A stretch of 64,000 bases of DNA from assembly GCA_944321715.1 (NCBI GenBank), contig CALUMJ010000001.1:62001-126000 (forward strand). Direction: 5' to 3'. The notes beneath the pieces are model-generated. The model saw nothing but the letters and a program-made list of their open reading frames with translations, did not search any database and was not told the DNA's origin. The first letter of the stretch is position 1. Each line of letters starts with the position of its first letter. The DNA comes from an uncultured Muribaculaceae bacterium (GTDB lineage Bacteria; Bacteroidota; Bacteroidia; Bacteroidales; Muribaculaceae). Made by a program: the position numbers and the translations under genes. Positions 9,364 through 18,883 of this stretch are shown here, piece after piece.

Positions 9364-11573
9364 CAATCGACATGCTTACACGACGTAAAATACTGGCTGC
9401 GGCTGCCATCGTATGCACATCGGCCGCCATCAATGCTGGGCAAATCAAGGTTGAAACGGCCGACATCAGCCTCATACTCGACGGCGAGCCGGGCGGAAAA
9501 CTCGATTTGTGCTACTTCGGCGAAAAGCTCGACGACACTGCCGAATTTGAATATGCCTGGCACATTACCCAGCCCGACACACCCGAAGAATATGGCACAC
9601 AGCTATATCCGGCCTACGGTGGGCGCTTCTTCCTCAATCCGGCATTGAAAATCACCCATGCCGACGGCGTGATGACAACCGAACTTGTTTACCAGTCGCA
9701 TGGGCAACGCGCTATCGATGCCAACCGCACCGAAACCATCGTCACGCTCCGCGATAAGCTATATGACGCAACGGTTGACCTGCGATTTGTGGCCTACAAC
9801 ACCGAAAATGTTATCACCCAAGAGGTGACTTTCGGCCACAACGAACCAGGCGAAGTGACAATCGAAAACATAGCTTCGTCATACTTGACTCTCAAGGCAT
9901 CCAACTACTATCTGACGCACTTCCATGGCACTTGGGCGCGTGAAATGCAACTCGTGGAAGAATGCCTTACACCGGGCGTGAAAGTAATCGAGTCGAAAAA
10001 GGGAATGCGCACCACGCAGTCCGATAACTCGGCATTCATGGTGTCGCTCAATGCCCCGGCACAGGAATACAGCGGTGAAGTATATGCCGGTGCGCTGGCT
10101 TGGACGGGAAACTACAAAATGTCGTTTGAACTCGACGAAGCCGGGCTGCTCCACATCATCGGCGGCATCAATCCGTTTGCTTCGGAAATCAAGCTCGGTG
10201 CTGGCGAGGACTTCACCACTCCTGCTATGGTTCTCACATATAGCAACCAAGGACGCAGCAGCATCTCGCACAACTTGCACGACTGGACGCGCCGCTACAA
10301 CCTTGCACACGGCAACGAAGAACGCCCCATAGTGCTTAACAGCTGGGAAGGTGCCTATTTCACCTACGACGAAAATGTAATCAAGCGCATGATTGACGAT
10401 GCCGCCGAGTTTGGCGTAGAAATGTTCGTACTCGACGACGGCTGGTTTGGCAACAAGTTCCCACGCAACGGCGACAATGCCGGACTGGGCGACTGGCAAG
10501 TCAACAAGAAGAAGCTGCCTCACGGCATTGGCGCACTTGCCGATTATGCAGTATCTAAGGGGCTGAAATTCGGCATTTGGATTGAGCCCGAAATGGTGAA
10601 CCCCGACAGCGAACTGGCCCATAAGCATCCCGAGTGGATTGTACGCAGCGGCAACCGCGACCTGCTGCCAATGCGCAACCAGCAGTTACTCGACTTGACC
10701 AATCCCGAGGTGCAAGATTTCGTGTTCGGCGTTTTCGACGGCATTATGAGCATGTCGCCCAACATAAGTTATGTGAAATGGGATGCCAACCGCCACGTTG
10801 ACAATGCTGGTTCGACCTACCTTGCCGCCGACCGTCAAAGCCACTTTTGGTATGAATATATCAAAGGATTGTACTCGGTCTATGAACGCATACGCCAAAA
10901 ATATCCCGATGTGGAAATACAACTTTGCTCGGCTGGCGGAGGCCGCATAGACTTCGGCGCACTGAAGTACCACGACGAGTTCTGGACAAGCGACAACACA
11001 AATGCCCTTGACCGCCTGTCGATACAATATAGCACCAATCTGTTCTTCCCGGCGATAGCTACCGCCGCACACGTGTCAACCAGCCCCAACCACCAAACGG
11101 GCATGATGCTGCCGCTAAAGTTCCGCTTCGACGTGGCAATGACAGGCCGTCTGGGCATGGAGCTGCAACCAAGCCAACTCAATGGCGAGGAAAAGGAATT
11201 TGCATCACGGGCAGTGGTGCTTTACAAGCAGTTGCGCCCGGTAATACAGCTTGGCGACTTATACAGGCTCGACTCGCCTTACGACAACGATGGCTGGTGT
11301 GCCAATATGTATGTGACGAAAAACCGTGGTGAAGCCGTAGTGTTTGCATTCAGCACTACCTACCACAACCGCACACAATCATATAGCATTAAGTTGCACG
11401 GACTCGACCCCGACAAACACTACTTGCTGGAAGAGGTTAACACAATATCGGGCAACAGCAACTATGTAGGCAGCGGAAAAGTATATAGCGGCGAATTCTT
11501 GATGAAAGCCGGACTTTTGCTGCCCATAGGCGGAGCCTACACAAGCATGGTTTTACACTTAGTTGAACAATAA
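9360..11573 (+). CDS. GH36 alpha-galactosidase
   Basis: Retaining exo-alpha-galactosidase acting on raffinose-type or other alpha-galactosides, probably periplasmic. A signal peptide (TRRKILAAAAIVCTSAAINA) precedes the GH36 N-terminal beta-supersandwich. The barrel carries LDDGWFG (about 360), KFGIWIEPEMVNP, the nucleophile in KWDANRH (Asp475), CSAGGGR and the acid/base in SDNTNALDR (Asp545). The 737 aa length fits bacterial GH36. The ATG at 9360 overlaps the previous stop; a second ATG at 9372 (MLTRRK) is equally plausible. It pairs with the upstream clan GH-D gene as a two-gene module repeated immediately downstream. Confidence 0.93.
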   Translation: MTIDMLTRRKILAAAAIVCTSAAINAGQIKVETADISLILDGEPGGKLDLCYFGEKLDDTAEFEYAWHITQPDTPEEYGTQLYPAYGGRFFLNPALKITHADGVMTTELVYQSHGQRAIDANRTETIVTLRDKLYDATVDLRFVAYNTENVITQEVTFGHNEPGEVTIENIASSYLTLKASNYYLTHFHGTWAREMQLVEECLTPGVKVIESKKGMRTTQSDNSAFMVSLNAPAQEYSGEVYAGALAWTGNYKMSFELDEAGLLHIIGGINPFASEIKLGAGEDFTTPAMVLTYSNQGRSSISHNLHDWTRRYNLAHGNEERPIVLNSWEGAYFTYDENVIKRMIDDAAEFGVEMFVLDDGWFGNKFPRNGDNAGLGDWQVNKKKLPHGIGALADYAVSKGLKFGIWIEPEMVNPDSELAHKHPEWIVRSGNRDLLPMRNQQLLDLTNPEVQDFVFGVFDGIMSMSPNISYVKWDANRHVDNAGSTYLAADRQSHFWYEYIKGLYSVYERIRQKYPDVEIQLCSAGGGRIDFGALKYHDEFWTSDNTNALDRLSIQYSTNLFFPAIATAAHVSTSPNHQTGMMLPLKFRFDVAMTGRLGMELQPSQLNGEEKEFASRAVVLYKQLRPVIQLGDLYRLDSPYDNDGWCANMYVTKNRGEAVVFAFSTTYHNRTQSYSIKLHGLDPDKHYLLEEVNTISGNSNYVGSGKVYSGEFLMKAGLLLPIGGAYTSMVLHLVEQ

Positions 11574-11580
11574 TAATAAT

Positions 11581-13599
11581 ATGACACACATGAAACTAAA
11601 AATAACTGGGATTGCATTAAGTGCGGCACTGATGATGTGCGCATGTTCTTCCCCTTCGGTTGAAAACACCGCCGGCGTTGCCATCAAGTATGACAATACT
11701 ACCAAAACCGTTACACTATACAACGGAACAGAAAAAGTGATGAGCGGGGTGTATGCCTCCTTTAAGTATTGCGACAAGATGTTAGCCGCTACCGACTATG
11801 CCGATTGCCAAGTGGCCATAAACGACCTGAGCGACAACTTCGGCACTGGCAAGAGCCTCACTCTGTCGTATTCGGCCGATTCGCTGCCCGACTTGGTGCA
11901 GACATATTACGTTTACGACAACTTGCAATATGTGCTGACCGATTTCACCGTCGCTACCAAATATGGAGAAACAGCAACCAACTATATGGCACCTGTCAAC
12001 ACCACATCGATTACGGCACTGCCAGCCGAGGGCGACAACCGCGCGCTGTTCATTCCATTTGACAACGACTGCTTCATACGCTACAAATCCCACGCATTGG
12101 GATTCGACACACTGCGTAGCTACGAGGTGACGGCCGTGTTCAACAACGCAAGCCGCGAAGGCATCGTAATCGGCTCGGTAGAGCATAACGTATGGAAAAC
12201 TGCCATTGACATGCAATCGGCTTCAAGCGACAAATTGAGTTCGTTGGTTTGCTACGGCGGTGTCGCCGACAAGACAACTCGCGACTCCAAGGCTCACGGC
12301 ACTGTGTCGGAACAAGTGGTGAAATCGCCTAAAATCTTTGTAGGCAAATTTGCCGATTGGCGCAACGGACTGGAAACCTACGCCGACGCCAATGCCACCG
12401 TGGCCGCACCGAAGGCTTGGAACAAAAAGATGCCCTTCGGCTGGAACAGTTGGGGTACGCTGCAGTTCAACCTCAATTTCAAGAATGCTACAGAGGTATC
12501 GAACTATTTCGCCAGCGCATTGCAAACCGACAATTTCTTGAATGCCGATTCCACGCTCTACATCGGCCTCGACTCGGGATGGAATGCCATGAGTGAAGAG
12601 CAATTGAAAAAGTTTGTGGAACTGTGCGAAGCCAACGGGCAAGTGGCCGGCATCTACTGGACTCCGTTCACCGACTGGAGTCGCGACCCCGAACGCACCA
12701 TCGACGCTGCACCCGAATACCGCAACAAGGATGTATATCTCTATGCCAACGAAAAGCCGCAAGAGCTTGACGGGGCATACGCCTACGACCCCACGCACCC
12801 TGCCATCGAGGCCATGATGAAGAAGACTTCCGAGCTGTTCCGCCGCTGCGGGTTCAAATATGTGAAAATGGACTTCATGTCGCACGGTATAATGGAAGGC
12901 GACAAGTGGTACAATCCCGAAATACACACCGGTGTGGAAGCATACAACTATGGTATGCAACTGCTCAACAAGTATTTTGGCGACATGTATCTCAACTTGT
13001 CGATTTCGCCCATTTTCCCTTCGCAATACGCACAGTCGCGCCGCATCGCCTGTGATGCCTGGAACAAAATCAAGGATACCGAATACTCGCTTAACGCATT
13101 GTCCTATGGCTGGTGGATTGACCGTGTCTATCAATATAACGATGCCGACCACATCGTGCTGCGTGATGCCGAGGAGAGCGAAAACCGCGCAAGGGTAACG
13201 TCGTCGGTTATCACGGGGCTTTACATCGTCGGCGACGACTTCAGCCGTACTGGCGACCCAAAGGTGAAGGAACGCGCAAAGAAATTCCTCACCAATGCCG
13301 AAGTGAACGCCATTGCCGACGGACGCTCGTTCCGCCCAGTAGAGGGTAACGGCGAAATGTCGGAGTGCCAGTTCATGCGCACCGAGGAGGATGGCTCGGT
13401 ATATTATGCCGCATTCAACTACACCGACCGCGACACCACAATACAACTGCCCCTGCAACGCATCGGCATCAAGGCTGGCAGTGTCGAAGTTAAAGACTTG
13501 TGGGAAGGCACCACAAGCACAATAACAGGCGAAACCGACAACATCAACATACCTGCCAAAGATGCAAAATTGTTCAAGTTTGTCGTAAATCAAAAGTAA
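11581..13599 (+). CDS. Clan GH-D glycoside hydrolase, lipoprotein paralogue (probable alpha-galactosidase)
   Basis: Paralogue of the enzyme at 7033: the same barrel entry (FGWNSWG), nucleophile candidate in YVKMDFM (Asp437, numbered from an in-frame TTG at 11563) and acid/base candidate in RRIACDAW (Asp498). Here the N-terminus is a lipoprotein signal (LMMCACSS) and the protein ends after a beta-sandwich without a sorting domain, so the two copies probably sit in different places. The ATG at 11581 lies 8 bp after the previous stop; a second ATG at 11590 (MKLKITG) is also good. Substrate is inferred from the GH36 neighbours. Confidence 0.8.
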   Translation: MTHMKLKITGIALSAALMMCACSSPSVENTAGVAIKYDNTTKTVTLYNGTEKVMSGVYASFKYCDKMLAATDYADCQVAINDLSDNFGTGKSLTLSYSADSLPDLVQTYYVYDNLQYVLTDFTVATKYGETATNYMAPVNTTSITALPAEGDNRALFIPFDNDCFIRYKSHALGFDTLRSYEVTAVFNNASREGIVIGSVEHNVWKTAIDMQSASSDKLSSLVCYGGVADKTTRDSKAHGTVSEQVVKSPKIFVGKFADWRNGLETYADANATVAAPKAWNKKMPFGWNSWGTLQFNLNFKNATEVSNYFASALQTDNFLNADSTLYIGLDSGWNAMSEEQLKKFVELCEANGQVAGIYWTPFTDWSRDPERTIDAAPEYRNKDVYLYANEKPQELDGAYAYDPTHPAIEAMMKKTSELFRRCGFKYVKMDFMSHGIMEGDKWYNPEIHTGVEAYNYGMQLLNKYFGDMYLNLSISPIFPSQYAQSRRIACDAWNKIKDTEYSLNALSYGWWIDRVYQYNDADHIVLRDAEESENRARVTSSVITGLYIVGDDFSRTGDPKVKERAKKFLTNAEVNAIADGRSFRPVEGNGEMSECQFMRTEEDGSVYYAAFNYTDRDTTIQLPLQRIGIKAGSVEVKDLWEGTTSTITGETDNINIPAKDAKLFKFVVNQK

Positions 13600-13608
13600 C
13601 ACATCATC

Positions 13609-15801
13609 ATGAAACTACGTAATATGATTATGAGTGCCGCTGCGACAGTTTCCATGCCTCTAATGGCATGGAACGGCAGCGTGCTCATTTCCACTCCCAA
13701 CACCTCCATGCTACTTCATGCCGACGAAGGGAGCGACTTGCGTTTTGCCTACTATGGCGAACGCATCGACGAGAGTGAAATCCACCAAATTCACGATGCA
13801 TGGGACGGACTTAACAAGGAAGCCTACCCTGCATTTGGCAAAAAAATATATGAACCATCGGCGTTGCAAGTGGTACATGCCGATGGCAACATGACGCTCG
13901 ACCTCGAAGTGAAAAATGTGGAAACCACCACCGAGAGCGATGCCACCGTCACAGTGGTCACGCTTGCCGACAAGGTGTATCCTTTCACCGTGAAACTCAA
14001 TTACCGTGCCTACAACGACATCGACCTCATCGAAAGTTGGGCCACATACAGCCACAACGAAAAGAAAGATGTGGTGCTGCAACGTTTCGACTCGTTCCAA
14101 ATGCCCATAAGGCAGAACGACGTGTGGATTTCGCACCTGTATGGCTCATGGGCCGCCGAGTGTGCAGTTGCCACCGAACAACTGATGCCAGGGGTGAAAG
14201 TCATTTCCAACATCGACGGTGCGCGCAATGGCCACCTGTCACACCCCGAGGTAATGATTTCGCTCGACGGTAAACCACAGGAAAATAGCGGCCGCGTGTA
14301 TGGTGCCGTACTATGCTGGAGCGGCAACTTCAAGTTGCGTTTCCATACCGACTTCCGCGATGTTCACAAGTTCTTCATCGGTATGAACGACGAAGCTTCG
14401 GCCTACCACTTGGCTCGGGGCGAAGTGTTTGAAACTCCACGCGTGGCTCTCACTTATTCCAACCATGGAATGGGCGAGGTGAGCCGCAACTACCACCGCT
14501 GGGCCCGCGAAAAAGGCAACGTGTACAACGGCGGAAAGCTACACGACGTTCTGCTAAACAGCTGGGAAGGGGTTTACTATGACGTGTACGAACCCAAGAT
14601 GGACGAAATGATGCGCGACTTCGCAAGCATTGGCGGCGAAATGTTTGTAATGGACGATGGATGGTTTGGCGACAAATACCGACGCACCGACGACCGCAAG
14701 GCTCTCGGCGACTGGGTTGTCGATACACAGAAATTGCCCAACGGCATACAAGGCCTCATCAACACCGCTACGAAATATGGCTTGAAATTCGGCATCTGGA
14801 TTGAACCCGAAGCATTGCACATAAAAAGCGAACTTTATGAGAAACACCCCGACTGGGTACTTAATGTGAAAGGCCGCGACCTCAACCTCGGACGTGGCGA
14901 CGGCGAGGTGCTGCTCGACTTGTGCAACCCCGAGGTGCAGGATTTCATCTACAACATGGTTGACACGTTGCTCACCAATTACCCGGGCATCGCCTATATC
15001 AAATGGGATGCAAACGTCGAACTCAAGAATTACGGGTCGTCATACTTGCCAGCCGACAAGCAGTCGCACATCTACATCGACTACCACCGTGGGCTTGCCG
15101 ATGTGCTTAAGCGCATCCGCGCCGCACACCCCGACGTGGTAATGCAGGCTTGCGGCGGTGGCGGCGGCCGTGCAAGCTACGGTGTGATGCCATATTTCGA
15201 CGAATTTTGGGTGAGCGACAACACCGACGCATTGCAACGTATATTCATGCAATGGGGTACATCATATTTCTACCCGTCAAATGCAATGGCACAACACGTG
15301 AGTGCATCGCCCAACCACCAGACCGGGCGCGTGGTTCCGCTCAAGTTCCGCTTCGATGTGGCAATGACTGGCCGCCTCGGCATGGAAATGCAACCGGGCA
15401 CAATGAGCAAGGAAGAACGTGAATATGCCAGCAAGACCATCGCCGAATACAAGCAAATACGCCCGGTGGTTCAACAAGGCAACCTTTACAGGCTCGTTTC
15501 GCCGTTCGACGGCAAGGGGCTTGCTTCGCTCATGTACACCGACGACCGCGCCGACCGCGCAGTGGTGTTTGCCTACCGCATGGCAAATTTCAACAATATG
15601 CTCATTCCGCGGTTGCGCCTTGCCGGCCTCGACCCCGACAAGACCTATGAGTTCCATGAGCTGAGTGTGCCTGTAGGCAGCAAGCCATCGCACATAGATG
15701 GCAAGCGCATCAAGGGTGCCATACTGATGGACACTGGTTTTGAAGTGCCATTCGAGCGTGAATATTCAAGCCGCGTGTATGAGTTGAAAGCTGTGAATTG
15801 A
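13609..15801 (+). CDS. GH36 alpha-galactosidase, second copy
   Basis: A second GH36 enzyme, clearly homologous to that at 9360 but diverged. It has MDDGWFGD, KFGIWIEPEAL, the nucleophile in KWDANVEL (Asp467), CGGGGGR and the acid/base in VSDNTDALQR (Asp537), ending in the usual C-terminal beta-domain. A weak signal peptide (MSAAATVSMPLMAW) suggests periplasmic location. It starts 9 bp after the clan GH-D lipoprotein gene, repeating the gene order just upstream. Divergence between the pairs may mean different linkage or chain-length preference; that is inference. Confidence 0.93.
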   Translation: MKLRNMIMSAAATVSMPLMAWNGSVLISTPNTSMLLHADEGSDLRFAYYGERIDESEIHQIHDAWDGLNKEAYPAFGKKIYEPSALQVVHADGNMTLDLEVKNVETTTESDATVTVVTLADKVYPFTVKLNYRAYNDIDLIESWATYSHNEKKDVVLQRFDSFQMPIRQNDVWISHLYGSWAAECAVATEQLMPGVKVISNIDGARNGHLSHPEVMISLDGKPQENSGRVYGAVLCWSGNFKLRFHTDFRDVHKFFIGMNDEASAYHLARGEVFETPRVALTYSNHGMGEVSRNYHRWAREKGNVYNGGKLHDVLLNSWEGVYYDVYEPKMDEMMRDFASIGGEMFVMDDGWFGDKYRRTDDRKALGDWVVDTQKLPNGIQGLINTATKYGLKFGIWIEPEALHIKSELYEKHPDWVLNVKGRDLNLGRGDGEVLLDLCNPEVQDFIYNMVDTLLTNYPGIAYIKWDANVELKNYGSSYLPADKQSHIYIDYHRGLADVLKRIRAAHPDVVMQACGGGGGRASYGVMPYFDEFWVSDNTDALQRIFMQWGTSYFYPSNAMAQHVSASPNHQTGRVVPLKFRFDVAMTGRLGMEMQPGTMSKEEREYASKTIAEYKQIRPVVQQGNLYRLVSPFDGKGLASLMYTDDRADRAVVFAYRMANFNNMLIPRLRLAGLDPDKTYEFHELSVPVGSKPSHIDGKRIKGAILMDTGFEVPFEREYSSRVYELKAVN

Positions 15802-15832
15802 TTTCATGCTGTTCTGATTTATAATTAGTAAA

Positions 15833-15897
15833 GACCCATTTTCATATAGCCAAATGTGAAACATAAATGTTACGCACCAAGCTGTGGAAAATGGGTC
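15833..15897 (+). terminator. Long-loop inverted repeat after the second GH36 gene
   Basis: GACCCATTTTC and GAAAATGGGTC are perfect complements separated by 43 nt. The following T-run is weak (ATTTCATCTTT), so termination is only possible; it may instead be an mRNA-processing hairpin between the GH36 and GH97 genes. Confidence 0.4.
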
Positions 15898-15937
15898 ATT
15901 TCATCTTTCCCATAAGTACCTTAACACAACAATCATT

Positions 15938-17899
15938 ATGCACATCTACAACAAACTCGTGGCCAGTCTGCTCTGCGCAATAGCGTTTGCTGGAGCCGAT
16001 GCGGCAACACATCAATTGGTTTCTCCTAACGGAGATATTGCAATAACATTCTCGGACGACAGTCTGCAAATAGGTTACGAAGTAGCCTACAAGGGCAAGC
16101 AGTTCATAGAACGTTCAAAACTCGGCCTCGACTTGCAGGGAGCCGGCACACTCGGAGCAAACGTAACAGTGACCAGCGCGACCCCGTCGAACGGCGTTGA
16201 CCGATACACGCTCGTCACAGGGCGTTCGGGCGATGTAGCCACACCCTACAACAGCTTGCAGATTGAACTCGAAGAGAACGGCCCTTCGGCACGGAAGCTC
16301 ATTATCGAGGCTCGTGCGTATGACGATGCCGTGGCTTTCCGCTATGTCGTTCCCAAGCAAACCCACATTACCGATTACGACTTGGTGAAAGAAAACACCG
16401 AGTTCTGCCTTGCCAAGGATGCCACCGCATACGCATTGGTGCTACCCAATTTCAAGTCGGGCTATGAAAGTGAATACCACAAAATGCCCGTGTCGGCACT
16501 TGCCAACCAAGGCGGCGTGGCGAGCCACTATCTCGTGGGTATGCCCATTTTGCTCGACATGCCCGGGGTGGGTTGGGGTGCAATAATCGAAACCGACCTT
16601 GAAGGCAACGCAGCCACATATCTGACCAACCCCACAGGGTCGTGGCTCGGACACAAACTCACCACCATCGTGTCGCCAAGCCGCTCGGCTGCCGAAGTGG
16701 CTGTAGCCAGCACACTGCCTCACCATTCGCCTTGGCGTGTCATCATGCTTGCCGACACCCCCGGACACTTCGGCGAAACCGATGTGGTCACAAGCCTCAA
16801 CCCCGAGTGCCGCATTGCCGACACATCGTGGATTCAAGCTGGCTTGTCGTCGTGGGATTGGTGGAACGGAAGCCGCAACAAGGCAGGTGAAACAGCCTAC
16901 ACCACCGAAACGATGAAGTATTACGTCGATTTTGCCGCCGAAAACGGTTTTGAGTACATGACCATCGATGCAGGTTGGTGTGGCGAAGATATAACCAAGT
17001 GCCGCGACAATGTGAATGTTCCCGAGGTTGTCGAGTATGCCAAGTCAAAGGGCGTTAAAGTTTTCATCTGGCTATATTCGCGATTTGTGTGGAACCAGAT
17101 GGACAAGGCATTCCCGTTATATGAAAAATGGGGAGTTGCCGGATTGAAAATCGACTTTATCGAACGTAACGACCAGGCTGGTATTGACTTCTACTACCGT
17201 GTGGCCGAGAAAGCGGCACAGCACCACTTGATGGTCGATTACCACGGCTGCACCAACCCTTGGGGCTTGCAACGCACCTATCCAAATGTGGTGGGCTATG
17301 AGGCAATTCTCGGCATGGAACAGTCTAAAGCTGGAGGTCGCGATAATCCCGACAACCGCGTGACACTTGCTTTCACACGCATGATTCCGGGATTGATGGA
17401 CTACACTCCCGGCGGATTCAGCAACGTAACACCCGAGGAGTTTGTCGCCAATATGGACCGCCCAATGGTAATGGGCTCGCGTGCACACCATCTCGCAATG
17501 TATGCCGTGTATGACTCGCCTTTCCAGATGGTGTCGGACTGGCCCGAGGTATATAAAAGCGACCGCAGCTTTGATTTCATCAAGAATGTACCGGCACGCT
17601 GGGACGAAACACGTGTGCTTAACGGTACGCCAGACAGCTACATCACCGTGGCTCGCCGTAATGGCGACGACTGGTGGCTCGGTGCAATAACAGGCTGGGC
17701 TCCTGCCAGCTTCGAGCTGCCGCTGTCGTTCCTTGGCGAGGGCAAGTACCGTGCCACCATATACAGCGACGCAAAAGACGCTGGCGACAACCCCAAGCAC
17801 TACGAAGTGAAAGAAATGAACGTGACCTCACGCAGCAGCATCAACGTGGAAATGGTGCGTGGTGGCGGTATAGCTATAAAATTCACACGATTGAAATAA
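15938..17899 (+). CDS. GH97 glycoside hydrolase, probable retaining alpha-galactosidase
   Basis: The family holds SusB-like inverting alpha-glucosidases and retaining alpha-galactosidases. The signal peptide begins at the ATG at 15938 (MHIYNKLVASLL), not at the upstream in-frame ATG at 15884. N-terminal beta-sandwich motifs (LVSPNGDIAITF) lead into the barrel (SSWDWWNG, TIDAGWCGED). GLKIDF gives Asp406, the place of the nucleophile in the retaining type, and GYEAILG gives Glu455, a likely acid/base. Presence of that Asp favours the retaining galactosidase type, in line with the neighbouring GH36 genes. Subtype assignment is inference from motif position. Confidence 0.88.
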   Translation: MHIYNKLVASLLCAIAFAGADAATHQLVSPNGDIAITFSDDSLQIGYEVAYKGKQFIERSKLGLDLQGAGTLGANVTVTSATPSNGVDRYTLVTGRSGDVATPYNSLQIELEENGPSARKLIIEARAYDDAVAFRYVVPKQTHITDYDLVKENTEFCLAKDATAYALVLPNFKSGYESEYHKMPVSALANQGGVASHYLVGMPILLDMPGVGWGAIIETDLEGNAATYLTNPTGSWLGHKLTTIVSPSRSAAEVAVASTLPHHSPWRVIMLADTPGHFGETDVVTSLNPECRIADTSWIQAGLSSWDWWNGSRNKAGETAYTTETMKYYVDFAAENGFEYMTIDAGWCGEDITKCRDNVNVPEVVEYAKSKGVKVFIWLYSRFVWNQMDKAFPLYEKWGVAGLKIDFIERNDQAGIDFYYRVAEKAAQHHLMVDYHGCTNPWGLQRTYPNVVGYEAILGMEQSKAGGRDNPDNRVTLAFTRMIPGLMDYTPGGFSNVTPEEFVANMDRPMVMGSRAHHLAMYAVYDSPFQMVSDWPEVYKSDRSFDFIKNVPARWDETRVLNGTPDSYITVARRNGDDWWLGAITGWAPASFELPLSFLGEGKYRATIYSDAKDAGDNPKHYEVKEMNVTSRSSINVEMVRGGGIAIKFTRLK

Positions 17900-17934
17900 T
17901 CCTTTGGAAATGGATTAAGTGGTAATTCGTGGAG

Positions 17935-18112
17935 GAGGGTGTATCAAAATGCAAATTTGCGCAATTTTGTAGGGACGCACGGCCCGTGCGTCCGCTGCGC
18001 AATTAGGTGCATATTCTGTTAATTTACAAATGGTTAACAGAACCTTGCGACATGCGGACGCACGAGCCGTGCGTCCCTACGAGGTGGGTACTGCCAATTT
18101 TGATACACCCTC
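17935..18112. mobile_element. 178-bp MITE/REPIN-like inverted-repeat element, GC-rich core type
   Basis: Perfect 16-bp terminal inverted repeats (GAGGGTGTATCAAAAT at 17935, its complement ending at 18112). Inside, 17969-17980 (GTAGGGACGCAC) pairs with 18069-18080. Each arm is itself a palindrome (17973-17993 and 18056-18076, built on GGACGCAC...GTGCGTCC). No ORF, so any movement would need an enzyme encoded elsewhere. An element with the same ends and length but a different core lies at 55824-56001. Confidence 0.75.
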
Positions 18113-18345
18113 TTTTTTCATGGGCCGAAATAGTGATGTTCCCAATAAAATGCTTCCAATAAGGACGCACAGCTGGTGGCCTGCTGCAATGTGGATTACG
18201 ACCTATTTCGGCATACTCTCGAAAACACCCGCTTATCTTCGTTGTTGTTTTCAGGACGCATACGATATGCCTCTAAATGGGATATTTATCGAAATACATT
18301 TACTTTTTTATATTTTTTCTTGTTAACCTTTTTCTTAATATTTAT
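18113..18345. other. Intergenic stretch before the structured RNA candidate
   Basis: No credible gene. It holds a 10-bp perfect inverted repeat (GCCGAAATAG at 18124-18133, complement at 18203-18212, loop 69 nt), possibly the remains of another inserted element, and an AT-rich run leading to the promoter at 18346. Confidence 0.4.
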
Positions 18346-18353
18346 TACTTTTG
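18319..18353 (+). promoter_or_regulatory. Bacteroidetes-type promoter of the structured RNA
   Basis: TACTTTTG at 18346-18353 matches the -7 consensus TAnnTTTG exactly. A CTTG at 18319-18322 could serve as the -33 element, with a rather long 23-nt spacer. Start of transcription would be near 18358. Confidence 0.55.
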
Positions 18354-18357
18354 TATG

Positions 18358-18753
18358 TGATTCTTACAGTCATGCTTGGCAGTTTTTCGCTGGGAATCTG
18401 TGCAGAGAGCAAGGCATGGCAGCCCACGCCGAGCCTTACGAAAGGCGGGTACTGGGCGGGTAATAGAATCAATACATGACATAAAAAGGCGTTTACTTAA
18501 CGCTTCATCTTTACGTTCCGAACTTCGAACACTTGGAATCCTTGTAACAGATGGCGCAACAGTAGATGTCCTCGGGATGTGTTTATACGCATCCCCTTGG
18601 TTGCATATAGCCAATTAGTAGGCACCTGCACCTTGGGGAAAGTTATATTCATATCGGCGTGGGCTTCGAAGTTGCTTATCTTTACAAGGTGGCAAGTTCG
18701 AAGGCCAGGAACGTGAGATAAGTAACTAAGTACGAATCTCACGCTATTTTTTT
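18358..18753 (+). ncRNA. Candidate ~0.4 kb structured non-coding RNA, family not recognised
   Basis: No good ORF, but strong folding in two domains. Domain 1 (18359-18470) is closed by GATTCT/AGAATC and holds the helices 18371-18378 with 18410-18418 and GCCTT-ACGA-AAGGC (18433-18446). Domain 2 (18493-18725) is a ladder of long-range helices: TTACTTA/TAAGTAA, ACGTTCC/GGAACGT, CTTCGAAC/GTTCGAAG, CCTTGTAA/TTACAAGG and GCAAC/GTTGC, with an apical hairpin GGATG...CATCC. The 3' end is an 8-bp hairpin (18712-18743) and a T-run. RNase P, tmRNA and SRP signature motifs were looked for and not seen; a divergent 6S RNA or a clade-specific RNA remains possible. Confidence 0.6.
18712..18753 (+). terminator. 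Terminator of the structured RNA candidate
   Basis: CGTGAGAT (18712-18719) pairs perfectly with ATCTCACG (18736-18743) and is followed by CTATTTTTTT. This end is what makes the upstream unit look like a discrete transcript. From 18754 to the next gene only a small CCGGC/GCCGG hairpin (18865-18879) is seen. Confidence 0.65.
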
Positions 18754-18883
18754 GTACACGTATCCATTGCATACCGACTTCAAAAGTATTTTACAGGATA
18801 TTACAAGAGCATATCGATGATTGCATGGGAGAACGAATTGCCAGATGCTGTGTAAGGAATGCAACCGGCGCAAAGCCGGGAAA

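Noticed and set aside
12223-13602. 459-residue open frame antisense to the clan GH-D lipoprotein gene
   Set aside because: The + strand frame has clear family motifs and a signal peptide; the antisense frame is a codon-bias shadow with no domain.
18358-18471. SRP (4.5S) RNA
   Set aside because: Overall length and hairpin form invited the idea, but the conserved GGAAGGNAGCAGC-type loop is absent.
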